Source: Alteromonas genovensis (GTDB taxonomy: Bacteria > Pseudomonadota > Gammaproteobacteria > Enterobacterales > Alteromonadaceae). Taken from it: a stretch of DNA of 64,000 nucleotides. This document shows positions 44,688-53,465 of this stretch, in pieces. Location of the stretch: NCBI RefSeq assembly GCF_010500895.1, contig NZ_JAAAWO010000010.1:1-64000 (forward strand). The letters are read 5' to 3'. The position numbers were made by a program, and so were the translations under genes. Below the pieces are notes generated by a model. That model was not told the origin of the DNA. It did no database searches and saw nothing but the letters and a program-made list of their open reading frames with translations. Position 1 is the first letter of the stretch. Every line of letters begins with the position of its first letter.

Positions 44688-44726
44688 CGAACTCTGAATA
44701 CGAACTATGAACACGAACTATGAACA
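44688..44726. repeat. Three 13-bp tandem repeats before the ppsA terminator
   Basis: CGAACTCTGAATA followed by two identical copies of CGAACTATGAACA, ending where the A-run of the terminator begins. Confidence 0.8.
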
Positions 44727-44755
44727 AAAAAAACCGCTCAATTGAGCGGTTTTTT
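44727..44755. terminator. Bidirectional terminator of ppsA and the small membrane protein gene
   Basis: A-run, then CCGCTCAATTGAGCGG (perfect palindrome), then a T-run, between convergent stop codons. Confidence 0.92.
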
Positions 44756-44772
44756 CGTTTTACTTTAGGCGT

Positions 44773-47148
44773 TTATTGACCGTGCTTTTCAGCAAGGTAC
44801 AACCATGTTTCTACCACTGAATCAGGGTTTAATGATACAGAGTCAATGCCCTCAGCCACTAGCCACGCTGCAAAGTCTTCGTGATCCGATGGACCCTGTC
44901 CACAGATACCCACGTACTTGCCACGCTTCTTAGCCGCTCTGATTGCCATAGACAACAGGGCTTTTACTGCATCATCACGTTCATCGAACAAGTGAGCAAT
45001 AAGACCACTGTCACGATCTAGCCCCAAGGTAAGTTGGGTAAGGTCGTTAGAGCCAATTGAGAAGCCGTCAAAGATATCTAAGAACTGGTCAGCAAGCAGT
45101 GCGTTTGACGGTAACTCACACATCATAATGATGCGAAGACCTTTGTCGCCCTTCTTAAGCCCTTGCTCTTCTAAAAGCTCAATAACTTTGCGTCCCTCTT
45201 CAACGGTTCTGACAAATGGGATCATAATTTCCACATTCGTAAGGTCCATCTTGTTGCGTACGCGCTTTATCGCTTCACACTCTAGCGCAAAACAGTCTCT
45301 GAAATCTTCTGAGATATAGCGGCTTGCACCACGGAACCCCAACATTGGATTTTCTTCATCAGGCTCGTACTGATAACCACCAACAAGGTTGAAGTATTCA
45401 TTCGACTTAAAGTCAGACATACGAACAATAACTTTCTCAGGTGCAAACGCAGCGCCAATAGTTGAAATACCCTCAACAAGTTTTTCGATGTAGTATTCCG
45501 TTGGCGACTCGTAGCCCGCTATCATATCGGTAATTTCTTCTTTTAACTCTTCAGGCTGGCTGTCGAAGTTAAGAAGAGCTTTCGGGTGAACGCCTATCAT
45601 TCGGTTGATGATAAATTCTAAACGGGCAAGGCCGACTCCTGCATGAGGAAGACGTGCAAAGTCGAATGCGCGATCCGGGTTACCCACGTTCATCATTACG
45701 TTAAGCGGAAGGTCTGGCATAGAATCGATGCGTGAGGTAACAACATCAAATTCAAGTACGTCACCATAGATGTAACCAGTATCACCCTCTGCACACGACA
45801 CGGTGATTCTATCGCCGTTTTGAATGCTGTCTGTTGCGTTGGTACAACCTACAACCGCAGGAATACCCAGTTCACGAGCAATGATTGCTGCGTGACAAGT
45901 TCGTCCACCACGGTTAGTCACAATCGCTGATGCTTTTTTCATGATAGGTTCCCAATCAGGGTCTGTCATGTCGGTAACTAACACATCGCCCGCTTGGATC
46001 TTATCCATCTCTTCGATAGAGCCTAAAACTTTCGCAACGCCTGCACCAATTTTATGGCCAATAGCGCGACCTTCGCAAATAATGTTGCTTTGGCCTTTAA
46101 GCTGGAAACGCTCGATACTTTGAGAGTCTTCTCGGCTACGAACGGTTTCTGGACGAGCCTGTACGATGTAAAGCTTGCCGTCTACACCGTCTTTGGCCCA
46201 TTCAATATCCATAGGACGCTTGTAGTGTTTTTCAATGATCTGGGCTTGTTTAGCTAGCTCCATCACTTCATCGTCAGTTAACGAGAACGTTTTACTCTGA
46301 ACTGGCTCAATATCGACAATTGAAACCTGCTTGCCGTGAGCTTCATCATCAGAATAAATCATTTTAGTGAGCTTGCTGCCAATGTTACGACGAACAATAG
46401 CCGGTAAACCTTTATCTAGGGTTGGCTTGTGCACATAAAACTCGTCAGGGTTTACCGCACCCTGAACCACCATTTCGCCTAAACCAAACGAGCTAGTGAT
46501 GAACACAACGTCTTCAAAGCCTGACTCAGTATCGATGGTGAACATAACGCCCGAAGAGGCGATATCACTGCGCACCATACGCTGAATACCTGCCGATAGC
46601 GCAACACCTTTGTGGTCGTAACCTTGGTGCACGCGATAAGAAATGGCGCGGTCGTTAAACAGTGAAGCAAATACGTGTTTAATGGCTACCATTACTGAGT
46701 CGTAGCCTTTCACGTTCAAAAACGTTTCTTGCTGCCCAGCAAATGATGCATCTGGCATGTCTTCTGCGGTAGCTGAAGAACGAACGGCGAAAGATGCTTC
46801 ATCGCCTGCGTCCCCCTGCAGAGTGACGAATGCATCTTTGATAGCATCTTCGAGTTGTGGTTGAAACGGCGTGTCAATAATCCATTGGCGAATGTTCTTA
46901 CCCGCTTCAGTAAGTGCGCCAATATCGTCAACGTCAAGTACATCTAGCGTTTCGTGGATTTTTGCTTCTAACCCGCTCTGTTCTAAAAACGCATTAAACG
47001 CTTCGGCGGTTGTTGCAAAGCCACCTGGCACCTGCACACCGGCGTTTGAAAGGTTTGAGATCATCTCGCCCAATGATGCATTTTTGCCGCCTACGCGACC
47101 TACATCGTGCATGCCCAGTTCTTGATACCAAAGTACGTAATCTTGCAC
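44773..47148 (-). CDS. ppsA: Phosphoenolpyruvate synthase
   Basis: Converts pyruvate and ATP to PEP, AMP and phosphate, the entry to gluconeogenesis. It has 791 residues: an N-terminal ATP-grasp-like PPDK domain (about 1-350), the phosphohistidine domain with catalytic His419 in GGRTCHAAI, and a C-terminal TIM barrel with the conserved GSNDLTQLTLG and the final ICGQGPSDHEDFAAWLV. ATG start. It is divergent from ppsR, which encodes its regulatory phosphotransferase, as is common in proteobacteria. Confidence 0.97.
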   Translation of the reverse strand: MQDYVLWYQELGMHDVGRVGGKNASLGEMISNLSNAGVQVPGGFATTAEAFNAFLEQSGLEAKIHETLDVLDVDDIGALTEAGKNIRQWIIDTPFQPQLEDAIKDAFVTLQGDAGDEASFAVRSSATAEDMPDASFAGQQETFLNVKGYDSVMVAIKHVFASLFNDRAISYRVHQGYDHKGVALSAGIQRMVRSDIASSGVMFTIDTESGFEDVVFITSSFGLGEMVVQGAVNPDEFYVHKPTLDKGLPAIVRRNIGSKLTKMIYSDDEAHGKQVSIVDIEPVQSKTFSLTDDEVMELAKQAQIIEKHYKRPMDIEWAKDGVDGKLYIVQARPETVRSREDSQSIERFQLKGQSNIICEGRAIGHKIGAGVAKVLGSIEEMDKIQAGDVLVTDMTDPDWEPIMKKASAIVTNRGGRTCHAAIIARELGIPAVVGCTNATDSIQNGDRITVSCAEGDTGYIYGDVLEFDVVTSRIDSMPDLPLNVMMNVGNPDRAFDFARLPHAGVGLARLEFIINRMIGVHPKALLNFDSQPEELKEEITDMIAGYESPTEYYIEKLVEGISTIGAAFAPEKVIVRMSDFKSNEYFNLVGGYQYEPDEENPMLGFRGASRYISEDFRDCFALECEAIKRVRNKMDLTNVEIMIPFVRTVEEGRKVIELLEEQGLKKGDKGLRIIMMCELPSNALLADQFLDIFDGFSIGSNDLTQLTLGLDRDSGLIAHLFDERDDAVKALLSMAIRAAKKRGKYVGICGQGPSDHEDFAAWLVAEGIDSVSLNPDSVVETWLYLAEKHGQ

Positions 47149-47410
47149 AGCCCAAGCCTCCAGCTTTTTTTGTGTAGGGTATGAGGTTAATTTCAGGTTT
47201 TGTTGATTTTATTACCCGAAAAAATTCAATTCGTTAGTCGAAATGTTAATGACCACTACTTTTCGCGCGACAACATAAGTCTGTTTTAAATGGTCGTCAT
47301 TCGCGATAAGCGTCTGGCTTTTCGACGAAATCATCATAGAATGGGTGTATCGAGAATGTAAACTCTTTATTAATTCTGTAATTAAATTACGACAATGTTA
47401 AGGATATGTT

Positions 47411-48223
47411 GTGAGAACAGCTTTTTATATTTCAGATGGCACAGCCATCACATCAGAGGTGTTTGGTCACGCTCTACTATCATTATTCCCCGTTGAGTTT
47501 AATCACAACACCATCCCATTTGTAGAAACTGAGGAAGAAGCGCAGAAAGTTTTAGAACAAATTTCTGAAAGTTTTCAAGATACCGGAGAACGACCGCTCG
47601 TTTTTTATACAATTGTGAATGTAGATATTCGCAAAATTATCTCTAAATCGGTAGGTATTAACTACAATTTCCTCGACCAATTTGTTGCTCCATTAGAGAA
47701 AGTGCTTGGCGTACCGTCTAAACCAGAAAAACATCGTACGCACAGTATTCACGAAACAACCTATGATATTCGTATTGAGGCGGTAAATTACGCGTTAGCG
47801 AATGACGATGGCTCAAACTTAAAAGACTATGACGAGGCGGATATTATTCTCACTGGCGTATCTCGCTCGGGAAAAACACCCACAAGTTTATATTTGGCAC
47901 TGCAGTTTGGTATAAAAGCCGCTAATTACCCGTTTACTGAAGAAGACATGGGAGACATGCTAAAGCTACCTCCAGCATTAAGACGTTATAAAAACAAACT
48001 GTTTGGTTTAACTATTCAGCCTGAACGTTTACATCAAATTCGTTCTGAGCGACGTGCCAACAGTAAATATGCCTCGATGCAGCAATGTCGGATGGAGTTA
48101 AGAGAGGTGGAAAATTTGTACCGCAAAGAAAAGATTCCTTTTTTGAACAGTACTAAGTATTCCATTGAAGAAATATCAGCAAAAATCTTAGCCGAAACCG
48201 GACTTAAGCGAAGAAAATATTAG
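47411..48223 (+). CDS. ppsR: PEP synthase regulatory protein (PpsR/YdiA)
   Basis: Bifunctional ADP-dependent kinase and pyrophosphorylase (DUF299) that inactivates PpsA by phosphorylating a threonine beside its catalytic histidine and reverses the modification. It has 270 residues with the P-loop [11 protein letters not shown] at 149-159 and the family opening [15 protein letters not shown] start preceded by AAGGATAT. It is divergent from ppsA across 262 bp and ends at a strong terminator. Confidence 0.96.
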   Translation: MRTAFYISDGTAITSEVFGHALLSLFPVEFNHNTIPFVETEEEAQKVLEQISESFQDTGERPLVFYTIVNVDIRKIISKSVGINYNFLDQFVAPLEKVLGVPSKPEKHRTHSIHETTYDIRIEAVNYALANDDGSNLKDYDEADIILTGVSRSGKTPTSLYLALQFGIKAANYPFTEEDMGDMLKLPPALRRYKNKLFGLTIQPERLHQIRSERRANSKYASMQQCRMELREVENLYRKEKIPFLNSTKYSIEEISAKILAETGLKRRKY

Positions 48224-48273
48224 AGAAAGTCGGCTGAGAAATAACAGCTCTACTCTTACACTAGCTTCCATTG

Positions 48274-48299
48274 AAAAAAGCAGCCTGCGCTGCTTTTTT
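48274..48299. terminator. Bidirectional terminator after ppsR
   Basis: Perfect 11-bp stem AAAAAAGCAGC / GCTGCTTTTTT with a 4-nt loop, 50 bp after the ppsR stop and 22 bp before the convergent sulfotransferase stop codon. Confidence 0.93.
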
Positions 48300-48320
48300 C
48301 CATTACAGGGCTGAACAATA

Positions 48321-50342
48321 TTAAGAAGACAAACGACTTAATGCTTGTTTAAGCTCTTCTAAATATTCCTCAAATGGCTTCCATTGTTCCATACCTGTTT
48401 TATAAATAGGCTGGCGAACTTGTTCTGAGCTTGGCGTTTTGATAACTCGCTTTGTTTCGTAAAATGAGAGGCAACTTTCTTCAAACGGAAGGTCGCAAAA
48501 CGCAAGTATGCGCTTTACCTGTCCTTCTAAATCATCAAGCACATCTTCATGCTGCACCGTTAATATTTCACCGGAAAGTACTGATTTCCAATGAGTCATT
48601 AACGCTTCATAAGCTACATAATAACGGCCAATATCGTCTTGTCCGTAGCTGAACTCTTGCCCTTCCCCAAACAATTGCTTAAAGCCGCTGAAGCAACAAT
48701 CCATGGGAGCCCTGCGAGCATCAATGATTTTTGCGTTAGGCAGTATTTTTTTGATAAGGCCAATATGAATAAAGTTATTTGGCATTTTATCAATAAAAAA
48801 TGGTGCGCCCTGCCGATAAGCTTGAGTTTGATCGATATATCGCTGACCCAGTGCTTTACACGCTTCATCGTCTAATTCGTTTACATTAAACGGATACGGC
48901 GTTTTTTTATGACTCAGTGAAGATGCAATTCCCAATACGTCATGCAGTTCCATAGTGCCATCTACCATAGAATGAGAAGCCAGTATTTGCTCAAGTAACG
49001 TTGAGCCAGCACGCGGAAGGCCGACAATAAAAATAGGGTCTGGAGCCTGACAGCCTTTAGCCTTATTAAAGCTTTCTGCATTAAACGCTTTTTGCTGAGC
49101 ATCTAATGCCACTTCAGTTCTTCTAATATCAAACTGCAAGGTTCGTTTTTTAAGCGCATTACCTAGGCTGTAATAGTGAAACGCGGTTTTAGCGTCTTTT
49201 CTATCTTCAAAACCTTTACCCAATGCAAAACAAAGGTGAATTTTGTCATCTAATTTCGTAGACGCCAACGACTCCTGCTCTACCATTTTTGCCATTGTCT
49301 GCTCATCAAAACGGTAGGTTTTTGTATTGGCTAAGCTCCAGTAGGCGTCTCCAAAATCAGCGGCAAAGGCAATTGATTTTTGATAAGCGCTTACTGCTTG
49401 CTCCATGTTGCCTTGCGCTTTGTAAGCATGACCCAGAGCAACCCACAACGCGGGGCGATCATCATTGGCAGATAATAGCTCTTGGTATATGTGAATTGCT
49501 TCATCTAACGAGCCAATGCCTACCAGAGCATGAGCCAGTGAGACTTGCACGGTAAAATTATCTGGCGATAGCGCCAAGCGCTTTTTAGCCAGCGCCGCTG
49601 CTTCAGGAAATTTTCCTAACTTTGATAGCAGGCTTTGAAAGGCCGCAGCAGCCCTGTCATTGTCGGGATACATTTCAACGCAGCTTTCTAATAAAAACTC
49701 AGCGTCGCTATATACCTTTAATTGAATGCCTAATTCAGCAAGCAGCATCATGGCTTCAGGGTGATGCTTGTTATTAGTAAGAAACTGTCTGCAAACCTGT
49801 TCAGCCTTGTGCAATTGGCCTTCGTGCATTAAATCTGTAGCACCTAATAGCGGCTTTGGCAGTGAGGTTAAAAATTGAATTTGCTGCTGACACAATGTTA
49901 GCGCTTGCTTCTGGTCGTCTCTTTTATACACTTTTTCGAGCTGTTGCCACGATGCAAGTAAGGCAGGATTAAATCGAGTGGCTTGATAAAAGCTGTGGGC
50001 AGACTTTTTACCGTCTATGTTCGCGTAGCAGTAACCCAGTTCTTGAAACGCTCTTCCGTAATCTGGAAATAAAGCAATAACGTTATCAAGAGTAGCAATC
50101 GCATTTTGCGTGTTACCTGATAGCCTGTAGGCGACCGCTTGTAAATATAGCGCTTCGCGCTGTGCATCACTGCTGAGACCAGTTTCACCTGCTTTACTAG
50201 TTTCATCAAGAGCAGCGTCTGTCACATTAGATTGAGTCTGTGCAGTCAGCAATTCACTACATTGCGTGATCACCGATTGAAAGTGAGACTGCATTAAGGT
50301 TTTCTTAATAGTAAGAAGTGTTTGTTGTTCTTTTGTATTCAT
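48321..50342 (-). CDS. TPR-repeat sulfotransferase family protein
   Basis: 673 residues. Residues about 30-430 are tetratricopeptide repeats (for example ALWVALGHAYKAQGNMEQAVSAYQKSI), and the C-terminal 240 residues are a sulfotransferase domain. That domain has the PAPS 5'-phosphosulfate loop GLPRAGST at 441-448 and a 3'-phosphate-binding stretch DARRAPMD at 541-548, followed by a serine (CCFSGF). No signal peptide or membrane helix is seen, so it is likely cytosolic. The target is unknown; the TPR part suggests a protein or peptide. The TonB receptor upstream on the same strand ends at a terminator, so the two are adjacent rather than one transcript. Confidence 0.88.
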   Translation of the reverse strand: MNTKEQQTLLTIKKTLMQSHFQSVITQCSELLTAQTQSNVTDAALDETSKAGETGLSSDAQREALYLQAVAYRLSGNTQNAIATLDNVIALFPDYGRAFQELGYCYANIDGKKSAHSFYQATRFNPALLASWQQLEKVYKRDDQKQALTLCQQQIQFLTSLPKPLLGATDLMHEGQLHKAEQVCRQFLTNNKHHPEAMMLLAELGIQLKVYSDAEFLLESCVEMYPDNDRAAAAFQSLLSKLGKFPEAAALAKKRLALSPDNFTVQVSLAHALVGIGSLDEAIHIYQELLSANDDRPALWVALGHAYKAQGNMEQAVSAYQKSIAFAADFGDAYWSLANTKTYRFDEQTMAKMVEQESLASTKLDDKIHLCFALGKGFEDRKDAKTAFHYYSLGNALKKRTLQFDIRRTEVALDAQQKAFNAESFNKAKGCQAPDPIFIVGLPRAGSTLLEQILASHSMVDGTMELHDVLGIASSLSHKKTPYPFNVNELDDEACKALGQRYIDQTQAYRQGAPFFIDKMPNNFIHIGLIKKILPNAKIIDARRAPMDCCFSGFKQLFGEGQEFSYGQDDIGRYYVAYEALMTHWKSVLSGEILTVQHEDVLDDLEGQVKRILAFCDLPFEESCLSFYETKRVIKTPSSEQVRQPIYKTGMEQWKPFEEYLEELKQALSRLSS

Positions 50343-50367
50343 TTATACAGCATGCCTAAAAATAGAA

Positions 50368-50404
50368 AAAACGGCAAACCCGAAAGTTTGCCGTTTTAAT
50401 TTTT
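50368..50404 (-). terminator. Rho-independent terminator of the TonB-dependent receptor
   Basis: Perfect 12-bp stem AAAACGGCAAAC / GTTTGCCGTTTT with a 6-nt loop and further T residues on the minus strand. It also flanks the plus strand with TTTTAATTTTT. It separates the receptor gene from the sulfotransferase gene. Confidence 0.9.
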
Positions 50405-50438
50405 CACCTATGGCTTAGCCAATGTCTCAAACAATAAC

Positions 50439-53141
50439 TTAATAGTAGTCGTAAGAGAAACGCATTCCGATAGTGCGAGGTCTGTTTGTAACTACTTTTG
50501 GCGTAAACTGTTGCGTATCGATGTTTAGAACCGCTCGCTCATCAAATACATTGTCGATGTACAGTTCAGCTTTCCAAACGTCGTTCGTAACACCTACTGC
50601 TAAGTTAGCAATGAAGTATGACTCTTGAACATAACGGCCGCCACGGAAGGTTTCACCGTTTGAATCTGCGTAGGTAACGCCTTCATATACAGCGGCTTCT
50701 TGCTCAATTTTAAGACCAGAACCTGTGCCGTAAATATTCTGAGTAGCATCTTCCATTACGAAAGCATCCATTACCATGCCTGCATAGCGGTCACCCGTGT
50801 AGCTTACAGAGCCGTTAACGTAGCCGCGCTTGTCGCCATCTAGTTCAAAGAAATAGCGGGCGTTAATGTTACCAGAGAATTCTGCAGAGTAAGGTAGTTG
50901 TGAACCAACACCTGCCGCAATACCTTCAAGCTCAGAGTTAACGCTTGTCAATTCTGTATCTAGTACGCTAAACGCCGCGTTAATCACTAGGTCATCAGTA
51001 GCAAGCCACGTTAAATCTGCATCTAACCCTTTTATCTCAGCATCACCAACGTTATCAGTGAATACTAGGAATGAGATATTTGTAGGGTCGTAACGAGACG
51101 TTTGCAGGTCGGTAATTTCAGAGTAATACGCTGTCGCGTTTACGCGGAATAAACCGTCAAAGAAGTCGCCTTTTAAACCAAGCTCGTAGTTATCTAGCGT
51201 ATCTGTGGTTGAATATACTGGAATACGGAAGTTGTTAAACTTGCCTTCTTGGTTTGTCGACAAACCACCACCAACACGGTTCGTTACCGGAGGACGGAAA
51301 CCTTCAGAGTAGTTAGCAAACACCAATACATCTTTATTCACTTTATAATCGAGTGAAAATTTGAAAATGGTGTCGTCAACCGTTAGCACACCATTGCTAT
51401 CAAGAAGATCTGTTTCTAATTGACCGCTCTGAATGGCTGCATTAACGGCATCAGGGTCTAAGCCCACTGCTGCTAATTCGTCAGCGTCTTGGGTACCAAA
51501 TGCACGAATTCGGCGAGTTACGTCTACAGTAGACGTTGAACCTACGTAGATATCGTCAATTTGATACCAACGAGCACCAATACTTGCAGTTAACTTCTCT
51601 GTTAGGTCGTACTCAACCTGACCAAATACCGCTATTTGTTCAATAGTATGGGTAATGTCGTTAACAAAACTTACTTCAGCTGGGAATGGCCCGCCGTCAC
51701 TATTAATGCCTTCATTGCCAACTAGCGTACGTTGAAGGTTGTCAAAACCAAACGTGCTCATTTCGGTATTAGCAATTTTGAACTGACCAACGGTCGCTAC
51801 TTCTTGTTCGTCGTAGAACAAACCAGCAGTTACGCGCCAAGGCGTATCCATAGTCGTATTGAAGCGCAGCTCGTGTGTGTTACGTGTAGAAGAAGTATCT
51901 TCTTGATAGTACTTAGTTGGATCTAGACAGCGCTCATCTGCAGCGTTATCCGGCGTATCGTAGTGGTTACAAAGGTAATATGCCGAGAACAAACCACCGT
52001 TAGTGTAGCCCGTGTAGTCAGCCAAGGTGTCGATTTCACGGTCTAAATAACCACCGGTATATACAACATCGAGCTTGTCCATACGACCTTCAACGGTCCA
52101 CGTTGTAAGACCAAACTCATCTCTGTTTTCATCTGCTTGGAAACGAATAGCAGACGTTTCGCCATCTAGCGTTGGGTCGTAAGAAAATACACCTTCAGTG
52201 TCTAGCGTTTGCTGAGTATGTTGTACTAGCAAGTCCCAGTCGTCATTGATGTGATACGACAAACCAAAACGAGCACCAGAGTAAACCGCATCATTGAAAT
52301 CTTCTTCAACAAGTGCGTCGTTCTGAGGCGATACTACCGATGCTTCAGAACTTGAAGAGATGTTAGGGTTAGTAATGCGGTTCGCATCCATCGCCACTGG
52401 GTCAGCTAGTACGCCACCAGAGATACGGTCAACAACAACCGCGCTTCCTATATAGCCACCCTCACCAGGCACGTTTCTTACGTTGTCAATCCAACCACCT
52501 TGTTGGTCATTGTACGCCGCTACGCGAACTGCTAAGTCGTCGGTAAGTGACATATTGAAGTAGGCCTGAACAGAGTTGCTCATCTCACCGTCTTTGGTGA
52601 AGCCAATGTTAGTGTCGAAACCAGCGCCAAAACCTGTGTGGTCTGGTTTGTTAGTGATTAAACGAATAGTACCTGCCTGCGAGCTAGCGCCAAACAGTGT
52701 GCCCTGTGGCCCAGGTAGCACTTCAACACGCTCTACGTCAGTGGCGTAAACATCAAGGTTACGACCCGCCATTGAAACCGGCATTTCATCTAGGTAAAAA
52801 GCTACCGATGGTTGTAATGCTTGAACTGAAGAAAGCATTATATTTGATTGTGTTGTTGCGGCGCCGCGGATGTAAATCTCGTTTTGGCCAGGTCCCGTTC
52901 CTTGGAAAACAACGTTAGGTAGGAACTCGACGTACTCTTGGAAGTTATCAATGCCAAGATTTTCTAAGGCTTTACCGTTAAGAGCTTGAACAGCAACGGG
53001 TACGTCTTGGATAGATTCAGTACGTTTAGTTGCAGTGACTTCAATAGTTTCGAGTTTCGCGGGTGCTTTCGACTCCTGCGCGGCTATAGATGTTGTTGCC
53101 AATGCAGCGACGATCGCACAGCTAAGCTGAGTTTTACGCAT
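50439..53141 (-). CDS. TonB-dependent outer-membrane receptor
   Basis: About 900 residues from the ATG at 53141 (MRKTQLSCAIVAALATTSIAAQ), which has AAAGGA upstream and gives a clean signal peptide; a start at 53201 would add 20 non-signal residues. The plug domain follows (IEVTATKRTESIQDVPVAV, then YIRGAATTQSN and LPGPQGTLFGASSQAGTIRLITNKP), and the 22-strand barrel ends in a terminal aromatic (SYDYY). The substrate cannot be assigned. Its neighbours are a TPR-sulfotransferase downstream and a BCCT transporter divergently. A palindrome in the divergent gap may regulate it. Confidence 0.93.
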   Translation of the reverse strand: MRKTQLSCAIVAALATTSIAAQESKAPAKLETIEVTATKRTESIQDVPVAVQALNGKALENLGIDNFQEYVEFLPNVVFQGTGPGQNEIYIRGAATTQSNIMLSSVQALQPSVAFYLDEMPVSMAGRNLDVYATDVERVEVLPGPQGTLFGASSQAGTIRLITNKPDHTGFGAGFDTNIGFTKDGEMSNSVQAYFNMSLTDDLAVRVAAYNDQQGGWIDNVRNVPGEGGYIGSAVVVDRISGGVLADPVAMDANRITNPNISSSSEASVVSPQNDALVEEDFNDAVYSGARFGLSYHINDDWDLLVQHTQQTLDTEGVFSYDPTLDGETSAIRFQADENRDEFGLTTWTVEGRMDKLDVVYTGGYLDREIDTLADYTGYTNGGLFSAYYLCNHYDTPDNAADERCLDPTKYYQEDTSSTRNTHELRFNTTMDTPWRVTAGLFYDEQEVATVGQFKIANTEMSTFGFDNLQRTLVGNEGINSDGGPFPAEVSFVNDITHTIEQIAVFGQVEYDLTEKLTASIGARWYQIDDIYVGSTSTVDVTRRIRAFGTQDADELAAVGLDPDAVNAAIQSGQLETDLLDSNGVLTVDDTIFKFSLDYKVNKDVLVFANYSEGFRPPVTNRVGGGLSTNQEGKFNNFRIPVYSTTDTLDNYELGLKGDFFDGLFRVNATAYYSEITDLQTSRYDPTNISFLVFTDNVGDAEIKGLDADLTWLATDDLVINAAFSVLDTELTSVNSELEGIAAGVGSQLPYSAEFSGNINARYFFELDGDKRGYVNGSVSYTGDRYAGMVMDAFVMEDATQNIYGTGSGLKIEQEAAVYEGVTYADSNGETFRGGRYVQESYFIANLAVGVTNDVWKAELYIDNVFDERAVLNIDTQQFTPKVVTNRPRTIGMRFSYDYY

Positions 53142-53465
53142 AATGTGTGTTTTCCTTTGAAAATGGTTTTTTATTCTTCGGATACTGTTTACTTGAAACA
53201 CGTATCAATAAGATCAGTATTATTAACCCACAAACAGAAATTAATTTCTACTCTAACGATTAAGTTTCATGCAAAAACACCGAAAATATAAACTAATGAC
53301 TAATAATAAGCGAAAAAGCACACCTCGATTGCGCATTATATGAGAATTCTTCTCATTGTTAACTTCAAAGCTAATTATTTAAACTCATGTTTATAAAATC
53401 GAGAGTTTACGGTATATTTGATAGCAATCGTTTTAATCGAACAAAAGTGGAAGGATTTTTTCTGC
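53142..53465. other. Divergent promoter region between the TonB receptor and the BCCT gene
   Basis: 324 bp, strongly A/T-rich, carrying the palindrome described separately (53340-53356). The receptor and transporter promoters must both lie here. No other ORF was supported. Confidence 0.6.
53340..53356. promoter_or_regulatory. Palindrome resembling a Fur box
   Basis: ATGAGAATTCTTCTCAT is a perfect inverted repeat with 7-bp arms. It is close to the Fur 7-1-7 pattern TGATAATnATTATCA but differs at several positions, so a Fur site or a MarR-type operator are both possible. Confidence 0.45.

Noticed and set aside
47149-47410. An operator between ppsA and ppsR
   Set aside because: The gap shows no clear palindrome or repeated motif beyond A/T-rich promoter-like sequence.
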